From contig NC_011027.1 of assembly GCF_000020505.1 (NCBI RefSeq), forward strand, positions 852,001 through 916,000: 64,000 nt of DNA. Reading direction: 5' to 3'. The translations under genes and the position numbers were made by a program. This DNA is from Chlorobaculum parvum NCIB 8327 (lineage in GTDB: Bacteria; Bacteroidota; Chlorobiia; Chlorobiales; Chlorobiaceae). Under the pieces are notes generated by a model. The model saw only the letters and a program-made list of their open reading frames with translations. It was not told the origin of the DNA and made no database searches. Positions 17,293 to 25,520 of this stretch are shown here, piece after piece. The stretch's first letter is position 1. Each line of letters begins with the position of its first letter.

Positions 17293-18168
17293 GGTGTTGA
17301 TAACGTCGATTCATGAAATTTTTTGAGCTTCGAATAAAAATTTGACTTATACCGTTCTGTTATTTTTTTTAGGCGTTGTTCTTTTTGCTGATAACGCTCA
17401 TTGGTAATGCATGCGAATGCTTTCAGAACGGTATCCGCACAGAGTCGACCCCACTGGAAAACCTGAATATAGATTCCAGCTTCCGTATCCTTACTTGTTT
17501 CGTCTACTGTAAAATCGCTGTAAGACCTGCATACTATAGGTGATTCACGCTCAAGAAAAGCGTGAAAATTCGTGTTGTAGTTTAGCAGGGCAAGTTTTCC
17601 ATCGATCGGTAATCCTTGGTAATGAGCGCTTGCAATTGCAGCTTGTCTCAATGCTTCGAGAATAAGCATTCCTTGGAAGTGTGGTGCATCATGATCGAAT
17701 TTTAGCTCGGCAGTTTCTGAAAAAATATTGAAGTAACGCAGACCTCCAATTGTGAATGGTTCCGAGACCAAAACGTTGGCATCGTGTTGCTTGTGAACCA
17801 TGTTTTTCTGTATTGGATTGGGCAACGCATCATTTTGACCAATGGCGATTGGACTGTTGATAAGGCTTCTGAGGTCAAGCGGAAGTTTCCCCATTAGGCG
17901 GGCTGCCGTATCAATGCCGAAAAGCTCATCATTGCTGAAACCCAAGCTAGCGATTGTTTCAAGTTTTTCGTAAAGACCGGGATGAATACGGCGATATTCT
18001 TGGGAAAGGAAGGGTTGACATGTATTCCCAAGAAGTCGCTGGAAGTTGCATGCTTCTTCAGGTGATTCGGCTCTGAGTACCAGCTGATCTTCAGGAGAAA
18101 ATGGAAGGCTGTCTCCGTCGATGAGCAGAATATAGGGGGGGGAACCGGAACGCAGTATCGGGTATCAT
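17283..18168 (-). CDS. AfsA-like hotdog protein, apparent frameshift at C8 tract near 5' end
   Basis: The clear coding part gives a C-terminal hotdog domain with AfsA hallmarks: MVHKQHDANVLVSEPF, then HDAPHFQGMLILEALRQAA and a following AHYQGLPI. AfsA condenses a beta-ketoacyl-ACP with dihydroxyacetone phosphate to begin gamma-butyrolactone signals. A protein-like frame continues upstream of the only in-frame start (TTG at 17945) as far as about 18160 (ILLIDGDSLPF, QEYRRIHPGLYEKLE), so the gene really begins earlier. ATG at 18168, preceded by AGGAAGGGG, would give 294 residues if the C tract at 18135-18142 had seven Cs; ATG at 18217 would read through with nine. With the eight present, neither does. 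It may be phase-variable, recoded, a pseudogene or a sequencing error. It overlaps the FAD gene. Confidence 0.75.
18135..18142 (-). repeat. C8 homopolymer tract (G8 on + strand)
   Basis: Eight identical bases, 26-33 bases downstream of the ATG at 18168. Their number decides which upstream start connects to the AfsA-like frame: C7 or C10 connects ATG 18168, C6 or C9 connects ATG 18217, and C8 connects neither. Confidence 0.9.
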
Positions 18169-18712
18169 TAGCCCCTTCCTGGTGATGATTCGTTTTCTGT
18201 GTCATACAGGCGCTCATAAAAAAAACTGATTTCAGTAATTTATGGCTTTGTTTTATGTGCGAACTCGACTTGTGCTTTTGTCAATCATGGCTGTTCGGAA
18301 CTGTTTAATAGCTCTCAGCTTGTCCGCTTATATCTTGATTGTACAGGTATTGTCTTGCACAGCAGTGCCCGAGTCTCTCTATGTACAATAAGGACTGATC
18401 CGACATTGATCTCAAGTTACTACAATTTTAACTCTTGCAGGAAATGGTTCCTGATTTTTGAAAAATTAAGAACGCTGAACGCTATCGATTGCTGGAGAGA
18501 GTGGGTCGGCTTGTTTTTATGTTTTAAATACTTCTTTATATACGACTTTTATCGGTAATTTACTATTGCCCACTGTTGTTCCGTTCAATAAAGTACAACT
18601 TTTTTTATCGGTTCATAGCGTGGAAAAAAACGAAGTTTAAGTGTGTTCATAGTGCTTTCTGGTAATTGTTTACTAGTTGATCACTGGGGGTACACTTCAT
18701 GAGGCAGCTTGA
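18169..18712. other. Non-coding stretch upstream of the AfsA-like operon
   Basis: About 540 bp, AT-rich, with no convincing coding frame on either strand apart from the alternative 5' extension to ATG 18217. It should hold the leftward operon's promoter. The only notable signal is the TGTACA pair at 18340-18387. The rightmost part (18560-18712) follows the stop of the SnoaL-like gene and shows no clear terminator. Confidence 0.5.
18340..18387. promoter_or_regulatory. Two TGTACA palindromes 42 bp apart, possible operator
   Basis: TGTACA at 18340-18345 and 18382-18387. Their flanks make an inverted pair (ATTGTAC at 18338-18344, GTACAAT at 18383-18389). The 42-bp spacing is about four helical turns. 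They lie 120-220 bp upstream of the AfsA-like start codons. No factor is known; this is pattern only. Confidence 0.3.
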
Positions 18713-19105
18713 TCATGACAGGTTTCTTGGTACCTGTGAAGAGTGGTGGTGAAGGATCGGCTTTTCGTGGTCCAGATTGAGCCCGAAAGTGAATCGTGAC
18801 GGAAAGGTGAGGAGCAGTTGATCGACTTCGAATTCGAACGCGTACATGCCGCTCAAAACCCAGGCGCTTCCGCCAAGAAACTGCTTTTTGACGGACTTTT
18901 CGTACAGACGGACTTGCAGGTTTTCGCGGGTGGAGAGTTGTTCGAAGTAGTTGCGGATGCCTTCGCTGGCGCAAACGGTATGGGGAGAGAAAGTGGGAAT
19001 CAGAATGGCGTTGTCATGATAGAGCTGTACGATGTTGTCGATTTGACCGGTACAAACCCCGGATACCCATTGTGCAAGTACATCTTCAGCGTTCTGGAAC
19101 TGCAT
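18713..19105 (-). CDS. SnoaL-like / NTF2-fold protein
   Basis: 130 residues from the ATG at 19105 (MQFQNAEDVLAQW); the open frame runs further upstream, but that part reads through an inverted repeat and looks non-coding. Seen: the pattern of the NTF2-like, CaMKII-association type: VLAQWVSGVCTGQIDNIVQLY, AILIPTFSPH, IRNYFEQLS, then beta strands (VKKQFLGGSAWVLSGMYAFE) and FTFGL. Such cone-shaped folds often bind small molecules or act as DUF4440-like hydrolase relatives; function here is unknown. It has no signal peptide. It lies 98 bp downstream of the OmpA lipoprotein on the same strand. Confidence 0.75.
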   Translation of the reverse strand: MQFQNAEDVLAQWVSGVCTGQIDNIVQLYHDNAILIPTFSPHTVCASEGIRNYFEQLSTRENLQVRLYEKSVKKQFLGGSAWVLSGMYAFEFEVDQLLLTFPSRFTFGLNLDHEKPILHHHSSQVPRNLS

Positions 19106-19138
19106 GGTTGAACTGAGTGAAGTTGAGCGATTGTCATA

Positions 19139-19173
19139 ATGGTACCGCCTCATCTGGGCAGAAGCGGTACCAT
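19139..19173. promoter_or_regulatory. 10-bp inverted repeat in the leader of the SnoaL-like gene
   Basis: ATGGTACCGC at 19139-19148 pairs exactly with GCGGTACCAT at 19164-19173 around a 15-nt loop. It lies 34-68 nt upstream of the SnoaL-like ATG and 30 bp after the ompA-like stop. Leftward it has no T tract, so it is more like an operator, attenuator or processing hairpin than a terminator. Confidence 0.5.
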
Positions 19174-19202
19174 GCAAAAATAAGCTTTTTTGAGCAAATG
19201 CC

Positions 19203-19901
19203 TTAGAGTCTTAACTGGCCTGTTTCAGCCTGACGTTTCAGTTCGTTGTTGGCATAGATCAGGACTTCGACACGGCGATTCTGACGGCGTCCCATCTCTG
19301 TTTCGTTGGTGGCTACCGGTCTGGTTTCGCCATATCCGACTGCCGTTAGTCGATTGCCATAAACGCCGTAGGCTCGCAACAGGGATACGACCGATTCGGC
19401 TCGACGTTCCGAGAGAACTTGGTTGGTGGCTTCTGAACCGATGCTGTCGGTGTGTCCTTCAACGACCACGTTGGTATCGGGGTAGCGGTTCAGGACTCTG
19501 GCGAGGTTTTCAATATTGTACCGGCTGTTTGGGTTGAGCGTGGACGAATTGGTTGAAAAGAGCAGTCCGGTATCGAAGACCACCCGGATGCCTTCGCCGA
19601 CCCGTTCGACATCGGCGTTGCCCACTTCCTGGCGAATCTCCTCGGCCTGTTTGTCCATGTAATCACCGATAATCGCGCCGCCTGCGCCGCCTATGGCTGC
19701 CCCAATCAGTGCGCCCTGTGCCCAACTGCCGCTTCTGCTGCCGATTATGCCGCCGATGACCGCACCGCTTGTTGCGCCGATTCCGGCTCCGCGCCCAGCG
19801 TTTGTCGTGGACTGGCAGCCTGTGGTGACAGTAGCTGTCGAAGCAAGGAGGAGCAAGGCCGCCGGTTTCGAGAATTTCTTGATCGTTTTCATCGTCATCA
19901 T
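19203..19901 (-). CDS. OmpA-family peptidoglycan-associated lipoprotein (YiaD-like)
   Basis: 232 residues. Seen: a lipoprotein signal peptide ending in TVTTGC, with lipidated Cys29; a glycine-zipper segment (GAVIGGIIGSRSGSWAQGAL and following, residues 40-80) that probably inserts in membrane; and an OmpA C-terminal domain (residues 110-220) with VVEGHTDSIGSEATNQVLSE and RRQNRRVEVLI, which binds peptidoglycan. Expected in the outer membrane, tethering it to the wall. The real start may be the internal ATG at residue 4. It is divergent from the gene at 20202. Confidence 0.93.
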   Translation of the reverse strand: MMTMKTIKKFSKPAALLLLASTATVTTGCQSTTNAGRGAGIGATSGAVIGGIIGSRSGSWAQGALIGAAIGGAGGAIIGDYMDKQAEEIRQEVGNADVERVGEGIRVVFDTGLLFSTNSSTLNPNSRYNIENLARVLNRYPDTNVVVEGHTDSIGSEATNQVLSERRAESVVSLLRAYGVYGNRLTAVGYGETRPVATNETEMGRRQNRRVEVLIYANNELKRQAETGQLRL

Positions 19902-20201
19902 GGTTTGGGGTTCAATAAAAATATCATGTGCTATTGCGATCAGATCAGCCGCAACAGATACTGAATGGCCAGATGCGGCTCTTGAGCAAATTTATGAAAA
20001 GTAATGCTATTCCCCGTATGAAGGGTTCCCTCAATGCCAAAAAGGGGGAAAATTATTTGCCGGAATCCGGGGTTGTCAGTACAGGATTGGCTCATCTGTT
20101 CATGTTCTTCTCAAATCCGGTGATGGCATCGTTTTTGGGGACTCCTTGCGAAACACGATAGCGGTGAGCTGAAGTTGTAACCCATTTCAAGACAAATATC
20201 T
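19902..20201. other. Divergent promoter region
   Basis: 300 bp between the leftward OmpA lipoprotein and the rightward unknown gene. It must hold both promoters. Short open frames here lack coding character. I see no strong repeat or operator. Confidence 0.5.
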
Positions 20202-21029
20202 ATGTTGCGAAGCAGAGATGAGTGGCAGGAGACCGCCGAGTCGGTTTTGCCGCCGGAAGAGCGGTATGCCGACCGTAACCGCATGATTACCGCTCGCTAT
20301 GCAGGCTGGTATCTCGAAAATCCCGGAACCCTGAAATGGGCCGGAATGGCGGCCTTTGCCTCCCGGCAGGTCGGCTTGGCCATCATGGCAGCCGATCTCA
20401 TGACCGCGCCAGAGCGAGACGGTTCCGGTAACCCGTTGCTGGCACTTCACCGTTTCGGTGCGGACTGGTTCATGCGTGCCGATTTCGAACAGATTCGCCA
20501 GGGCAACAACAATATTTATCGTGACATCGCCTGGGCGCATGCCGCCTACGTTGGTGGCGGGATGGCCGAGCTGGAAGCGTGCGCTTCCGAGACAGAAGAC
20601 AGCTTGCTGGTTCAGGGGTTCGGCATGATCGACCAAGGTCGCGCTCTGTTGCGCCGGGATGCCCGCAGTCAGGAGGGCGAGCGATTGATCTGGGAGGGCA
20701 ATATCTGCCTGCTTCGTCACGAGCAGGTCGATGTGCTTCAGCCGATATTTGACACGCTGAGCGTCGGCGGGCGCATTACGGCTTCGTTCGGCAGCGAGCT
20801 CGATTTTTCAGGAGCGCTGTTTCCCGACTCCCGTTACCGTACCTCCTTCAGCTTGTTTCACGGTTATCTCGAGACACTTACGGGCCTGAAAAGCGTGGCC
20901 AATCCAGACGACCGGTGGCGTTGGGTCGAACAGAGCGTCATCCCCTCATGGCAGGCTGCAGAGCGACAGATGAGCGCACCGTGCCCGACCAGAAACGAGT
21001 TACAGAAAATGGCTGCCTGTAAGCAGTGA
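20202..21029 (+). CDS. Unrecognised cytoplasmic protein, weak DUF2515-like resemblance
   Basis: 275 residues, mostly helical with many Trp, Arg and Glu residues and no signal peptide. Seen: NRMITARYAGWYLENPGTLKWAGMAAFASRQVG near residue 27-60 (key residues Arg, Tyr, Trp), a pattern that faintly recalls DUF2515-type proteins; IYRDIAWAHAAYVGGGM near residue 107 and EGERLIWEGNICLLRHEQ near residue 155. I do not recognise a catalytic motif. It is convergent with the MacB-type permease gene (9 bp between stops) and stands alone. A function cannot be assigned. Confidence 0.7.
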   Translation: MLRSRDEWQETAESVLPPEERYADRNRMITARYAGWYLENPGTLKWAGMAAFASRQVGLAIMAADLMTAPERDGSGNPLLALHRFGADWFMRADFEQIRQGNNNIYRDIAWAHAAYVGGGMAELEACASETEDSLLVQGFGMIDQGRALLRRDARSQEGERLIWEGNICLLRHEQVDVLQPIFDTLSVGGRITASFGSELDFSGALFPDSRYRTSFSLFHGYLETLTGLKSVANPDDRWRWVEQSVIPSWQAAERQMSAPCPTRNELQKMAACKQ

Positions 21030-21038
21030 CCTGCTCAT

Positions 21039-22283
21039 TTACCTCGAAGCGTGCAGCGCCGTGACCGGGTCGAGCCGTGAGGCTTTCCAGGCCGGGAAAA
21101 GGCCGAACGAGATGCCGATTGCCGAGCAGACCGTCAGCGACACGATGACCCACAGCCAAGGGAACATGACTGGCAGGTTGAATTTGACCGCCACCAGGTT
21201 GCCCGCTCCCGCCCCCAGAGCGATACCTACGAGCCCACCGCCCAGCGAAAGCAACAGCGCTTCGAGCAGGAACTGCTGCAAGATCGAGCGCCGCGGCGCG
21301 CCGACCGACATGCGTATGCCGATCTCCCGCGTCCGTTCGGTCACGCTCACCAGCATGATGTTCATGATGCCCACGCCTGCTGTCAGCAGCGCCATGAAGC
21401 TGATGATGAAAGCGCCGGTGCCGATAATGTTCTGAATGTCGCGAAATGACTCCACCAGCGACTCATTGGTTCTGATTTCGAAATCATTCGGCATTTTCAC
21501 CGTCAGACCGCGCGCGAGCCGCATTGCCCCGATGGCCTGATCGATGGTCTGCTGGTAGGTTTTCTGCGAGGTCGCCTCAACGCTGATGGCTATGCTGGAC
21601 TCCTGATTCACCTCTTCGAGGAAGCGGGTGATCGGGATGAGGACGAAGTTGTCCTGGCTCTGACCGAATGCCGGTCCTTTCGAACTGAACACGCCGACGA
21701 CGCGCCCCGCCTTGCCGTTGATTTTGATCGTCTTGCCGATCGGGTTCTGCCCCTCCCGGAACAGGTAGGCAGCCAGATCGCTGCCAAGCACGATATTAGC
21801 CGAGGCGTTTCTGATGTCGTTTTCATTCAGATTTCGTCCCTGCACAATATCGAAACCGTTGGCCAGCGCAAAGTTCTCATCTCCTCCCGACAGGGTGATG
21901 TCAGGATTGGTGACCTCTGTGGCGTATGAGGCCTGGATGCCCTGAAGCGACACGACAAGCCCGATGTTGCTCGCGCTGTCGCCCATGTACTTTTTGAACC
22001 GCTGTGCCTGCTGCCAGGTGATATCCTGCCGGTTGGCATAGATGTTACGGCTGTGGCCGCTGCCGAAAACCGTGGCGGGATATTTCTGGATCTGAAAGGT
22101 GTTCGCACCGAGGCTCGACAGGCCCGAGGCAATCGAGCGGTCAACCGCGTCGAGCGCCGTCATCACCGCGATGATCGAGAATACGCCAACGGCAACGCCG
22201 AGCGTGGTAAGCGCCGAGCGCATCTTGTTGACCGCCAGTGATGTTGCGGCCTGTATCAGGGTTTCCCGGATCGAGAGCATCAT
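21039..22283 (-). CDS. MacB-type ABC transporter permease (second of pair)
   Basis: 414 residues. Seen: an N-terminal membrane helix (MRSALTTLGVAVGVFSIIAVM), a large periplasmic MacB-core domain (residues 50-270, TFQIQKYPA, LARGLTVKMPNDFEIRTNE), and three C-terminal helices of the FtsX domain with the coupling segment VSVTERTREIGIRMSVGAPRRSI. These proteins do not move substrate across the inner membrane but transmit ATPase motion to the periplasm and adaptor. It is the last gene of the leftward tolC-adaptor-ATPase-permease-permease operon, 2 bp after the first permease. Confidence 0.93.
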   Translation of the reverse strand: MMLSIRETLIQAATSLAVNKMRSALTTLGVAVGVFSIIAVMTALDAVDRSIASGLSSLGANTFQIQKYPATVFGSGHSRNIYANRQDITWQQAQRFKKYMGDSASNIGLVVSLQGIQASYATEVTNPDITLSGGDENFALANGFDIVQGRNLNENDIRNASANIVLGSDLAAYLFREGQNPIGKTIKINGKAGRVVGVFSSKGPAFGQSQDNFVLIPITRFLEEVNQESSIAISVEATSQKTYQQTIDQAIGAMRLARGLTVKMPNDFEIRTNESLVESFRDIQNIIGTGAFIISFMALLTAGVGIMNIMLVSVTERTREIGIRMSVGAPRRSILQQFLLEALLLSLGGGLVGIALGAGAGNLVAVKFNLPVMFPWLWVIVSLTVCSAIGISFGLFPAWKASRLDPVTALHASR

Positions 22284-22285
22284 GG

Positions 22286-23551
22286 CTATTCGTATCTGAG
22301 TGAATCGGCCGGGTCGAGCTTCGAGGCGGTGATCGCCGGGGCCAGGCCAGAAATGATGCCGGTCGCCACAGAAATCACCAGGCTGGTCACCACGAGCACC
22401 GGCGAGAAGCTGACGGGGAAGCTCGGCAGCAGGTTCTGAATCAGGATGGTGATCGACAGGGCAGTGGCAAGCCCGATGAAGCCGCCGATCAGGCAGATCA
22501 TGACCGACTCGATCAGAAACTGCAACAGAATCGTGCGGCGGCGCGCGCCGAGCGCTTTGCGCAGGCCGATCTCTCGCGTGCGCTCCTTGACGCTCACGAA
22601 GGTGATGTTCATAATGCCGATTGCGCCTACAAAAAGCGACATGCCGGTGATGAAGATGCCCGCCGCCGCGATACCGTTCTTGATCGGGTCGAGCTGGCTT
22701 TTGAAGGCCTGCTGTTCGTTGATGCCGAAATCGTTGGCTCTGGCGGGTGGTAGCCTCCGGATGCGTCGCATCAGGCCGGTCAGCTCATCCTTCGCTTCGG
22801 GAATCCGTTTTTCATCCTTGACCTTGACCCTGATGGTGACCATCGAGGTCTTGCCGTACACCTTCGTGAACGCGCGCAACGGCATGATGAGCTGGTTGTC
22901 GAAGCTGAACAGGCCGAGGAACTTGCCCTGTTTCTTGAACACTCCCACCACGCGCACGTTGTGGTTGCGCAACCGGATCGATTTACCGACCACCCGTCCA
23001 TCCGGAAAAAGTCCCGTGGCGATGTCGTCGCCGATGACGCAGACCGGATCACCGGCCGCCGACTCCTGCGCGGTGAAAAAACGTCCTGCTGACAAGTCTC
23101 CCGAAGCTGTCAGCGGGTAGTCCTGATTGGTACCGAGCGCGAAGATCTGCAGAATCTCGCGGTCGCGGTAGCGCGCCGAGGCCTGGATGGTGGACATCTG
23201 CGGTACGGCCACCACCAGCTCCGAATTCGGATCGTCGGCAATGATGCGGTTGATTTCGTCGGCGTAGCGGGTTTCGATGTCCGGCCGGTTGCGATAGCGC
23301 CACCACGATCCCATCGTGCTCCAGGAGCCTTTCTGCACATAGACTACGTCGTAACCGAGCATGGCCAGGCTGCGGTCGAAGCCGATGTCGATGCCATTGA
23401 TCGCCGTGCCCATCATGGTGATCGCCACGATGCCGATAATCACGCCGAGCGCCGTCAGGAAAGAGCGGATTTTGTTCGCCTTGATCTGATAGACAGCGAT
23501 GTTCAGGCTCTCGATCGTCTCGTATCGAAGCTGCCGGACGCGGTCATTCAT
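22286..23551 (-). CDS. MacB-type ABC transporter permease (first of pair)
   Basis: 421 residues with the same layout as its neighbour: helix near residues 25-50 ([20 protein letters not shown]), periplasmic MacB core, and the FtsX domain containing [27 protein letters not shown]. The two permeases probably form a heterodimer. It overlaps the upstream ATPase gene (ATGA), so the ATPase and permease are made in step. The separate ATPase and permease chains differ from E. coli MacB, where they are fused. Confidence 0.93.
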   Translation of the reverse strand: MNDRVRQLRYETIESLNIAVYQIKANKIRSFLTALGVIIGIVAITMMGTAINGIDIGFDRSLAMLGYDVVYVQKGSWSTMGSWWRYRNRPDIETRYADEINRIIADDPNSELVVAVPQMSTIQASARYRDREILQIFALGTNQDYPLTASGDLSAGRFFTAQESAAGDPVCVIGDDIATGLFPDGRVVGKSIRLRNHNVRVVGVFKKQGKFLGLFSFDNQLIMPLRAFTKVYGKTSMVTIRVKVKDEKRIPEAKDELTGLMRRIRRLPPARANDFGINEQQAFKSQLDPIKNGIAAAGIFITGMSLFVGAIGIMNITFVSVKERTREIGLRKALGARRRTILLQFLIESVMICLIGGFIGLATALSITILIQNLLPSFPVSFSPVLVVTSLVISVATGIISGLAPAITASKLDPADSLRYE

Positions 23552-24240
23552 GGCGCGGAGTCGCTTTCGATTTTGCCGTCGCGCAGGCGGATGATGCGGC
23601 GGGTGTAGCGGGCAATGTCCTCTTCGTGAGTGATGAGAATGATGGTGTTGCCCGCATCGGAGAGTTTGCTGAAAATCTCCATGATGTCGTGGCTGGTGGC
23701 CGTGTCGAGGTTGCCGGTCGGCTCGTCGGCAAGGATGATCGACGGGTTGTTGATCAGCGCCCGCGCGATGGCCACGCGCTGGATCTGGCCGCCTGAAAGT
23801 TCGCCGGGCTTGTGGTTGATCCGGTCAGCGAGGCCGACCTGTTCGAGCGCCTGCCGCGCCCGTTCACGGCGCTCTTCGGGCGATACGCCGGCGTAGATGA
23901 GCGGCAGCTCGACGTTGCGCAGGCAGTCGAGCCGCGAGAGCAGGTTGAAGGTCTGGAACACGAAGCCGATTTCCCGGTTGCGGATGCGGGCCAGCTCGTC
24001 GTCATCCATGTCGGCCACGTTCTGGCCGTTCAGCTCGTAGTGTCCGGAGGTGGGGGTGTCGAGGCAGCCGAGGATGTTCATCAAGGTCGATTTGCCGCTG
24101 CCCGACGGGCCCATGATGGCCGCATAGTCGTTTTTGCGGAAGTCCAGATTGATGCCGTCCAGCGCCTTGACCGTCTGGTCGCCCATGGTGTAATAGCGGC
24201 AGAGGTCGCTGATCCGGATGATGTGCGGCTGCTCGCTCAT
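23548..24240 (-). CDS. MacB/LolD-type ABC transporter ATP-binding protein
   Basis: 230 residues. Seen: Walker [10 protein letters not shown] near residue 44, Q loop [12 protein letters not shown], signature [15 protein letters not shown] near residue 147, Walker [13 protein letters not shown] near residue 170, and switch His in LITHEED. The N-terminal [23 protein letters not shown] is typical of the MacB/LolD subfamily. It powers the two permeases downstream and overlaps both the adaptor gene (ATGA at its start) and the first permease. Confidence 0.96.
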   Translation of the reverse strand: MSEQPHIIRISDLCRYYTMGDQTVKALDGINLDFRKNDYAAIMGPSGSGKSTLMNILGCLDTPTSGHYELNGQNVADMDDDELARIRNREIGFVFQTFNLLSRLDCLRNVELPLIYAGVSPEERRERARQALEQVGLADRINHKPGELSGGQIQRVAIARALINNPSIILADEPTGNLDTATSHDIMEIFSKLSDAGNTIILITHEEDIARYTRRIIRLRDGKIESDSAP

Positions 24241-25505
24241 CGCTTCTCCTGAAGCTTCACGGTGCTGCCGTCCTGCAATTCACGGCTGATGGCGCCGTAA
24301 CTGCCCGACACGACCTCTTCGCCCTCTTTCAGTCCGTCGAGGATAATAATATGGGTGTTGTCGGTCGTACCGGTTTTGACCTTTCTGAAACGAACACGTT
24401 TGCCTTCAAGCACGAATACGCCTTCCGTTTCATCGTTGACGCGTTGATTCTTGTTGACCTGTACCACGTTGTCGTTGCCTGACGAATCGGTTGGTGTCGC
24501 CGCTTTTTTGCCGCTCGCCGTCCGCATGGTGACGCTTTGGATTGGCACCACCAGTGCGTTCGGCACTCGCTGGGTTTCGATATCCGCCGTGCCGCTCATG
24601 CCGGGCTTGAGCAGGCGCTGGTGGTTGAGGATTTTGATTTTGACCTCGAAGTTGGTTACCTCCTCCTGCGTGTTTGCGGCCTGCGTTTTGGCTGAATTGG
24701 CGATTTCGCTCACCTCACCTTTGAAGGTGCGTTCGCCGAAGGCATCGACCGTTATGGTGACCGGGTTGCCGACCTGCACGTTCACGATGTCGTTTTCGTT
24801 CACCTCGACCTTGAGCAGCATGTTGTCCAGATCGGCGATCTTGAGCACCTCGGTGCCGGGGAACTGGCCGGTGCCGACCACGCGCTCGCCGGACTTGCTG
24901 CTCAGCGAAATAATGGTGCCGTTGATGGGCGAACGCACCACGGTTTTCGTCAAGCGCTCTTCGTTCTGGTCGAGCAGGCTCTGGTTCTGGTCGATGGAAT
25001 ATCGGGCCGCTTTCCAGGCTGCCTGGCTCGTCTCGGCGTTGGTCTTCGCCGACAGCCAGTCGGTCTGCGAAATGAGTTTGTCTTTGTACAGAATGTCGGC
25101 TTTGCGGAAATCGTCCTCCGCCTTGAGCATCCGTGCCTGCGCTTCAAGGCTTTGTGCCTTGGCGAGATTGAGCTGCGCCCGGCTCTGCTTGACCTGATTG
25201 ACGTAGATGTCCGGCTGGATGCGGAAGAGCAGGTCGCCCGTTTTGACCTCCTGACCCTCGACAATCGGCAGCTCGATGATCTCACCCGACACGTCAGGCG
25301 ACATGGCGACCTCCACCTCGGGCTCGATTTTGCCGGTTGCCGTCACCAGGTGCACTACTTCCTTGCGGAACGCCTTTTCAGTCGTGACCTCGATCGGTTT
25401 TTCCCGCGTGTTCAGCCAGAAGATGAGCCCGCCACCGGCGACGAGCAGCGTGACGGCGATGATGATGATAGTCCGGAACTTGCCGGAGCGCTGTTTCTTT
25501 GTCAT
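24237..25505 (-). CDS. MacA-type periplasmic adaptor (membrane fusion protein)
   Basis: 422 residues. Seen: an N-terminal membrane anchor ([20 protein letters not shown]), a split lipoyl half-motif ([31 protein letters not shown]), a long alpha-helical hairpin with coiled-coil character (residues 95-190), the second lipoyl half ([14 protein letters not shown]) and beta-barrel/membrane-proximal domains. It would bridge the MacB-type permeases and the TolC channel. It ends in ATGA overlap with the ATPase gene. The cargo is unknown: this subfamily exports peptides, lipids or macrolide-like compounds. Confidence 0.94.
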   Translation of the reverse strand: MTKKQRSGKFRTIIIIAVTLLVAGGGLIFWLNTREKPIEVTTEKAFRKEVVHLVTATGKIEPEVEVAMSPDVSGEIIELPIVEGQEVKTGDLLFRIQPDIYVNQVKQSRAQLNLAKAQSLEAQARMLKAEDDFRKADILYKDKLISQTDWLSAKTNAETSQAAWKAARYSIDQNQSLLDQNEERLTKTVVRSPINGTIISLSSKSGERVVGTGQFPGTEVLKIADLDNMLLKVEVNENDIVNVQVGNPVTITVDAFGERTFKGEVSEIANSAKTQAANTQEEVTNFEVKIKILNHQRLLKPGMSGTADIETQRVPNALVVPIQSVTMRTASGKKAATPTDSSGNDNVVQVNKNQRVNDETEGVFVLEGKRVRFRKVKTGTTDNTHIIILDGLKEGEEVVSGSYGAISRELQDGSTVKLQEKR

Positions 25506-25520
25506 AAATCGTTGTCTGTT

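Noticed and set aside
17894-18217. A separate 107-codon gene upstream of the AfsA-like gene
   Set aside because: After the C8 tract its residues look random, while the overlapping frame reads as a sound protein joined to the AfsA-like domain. It is better explained as an alternative 5' start of that gene.
20202-21029. Assigning the unknown protein firmly to DUF2515
   Set aside because: The resemblance is limited to one short segment recalled from memory, so it is left unassigned.
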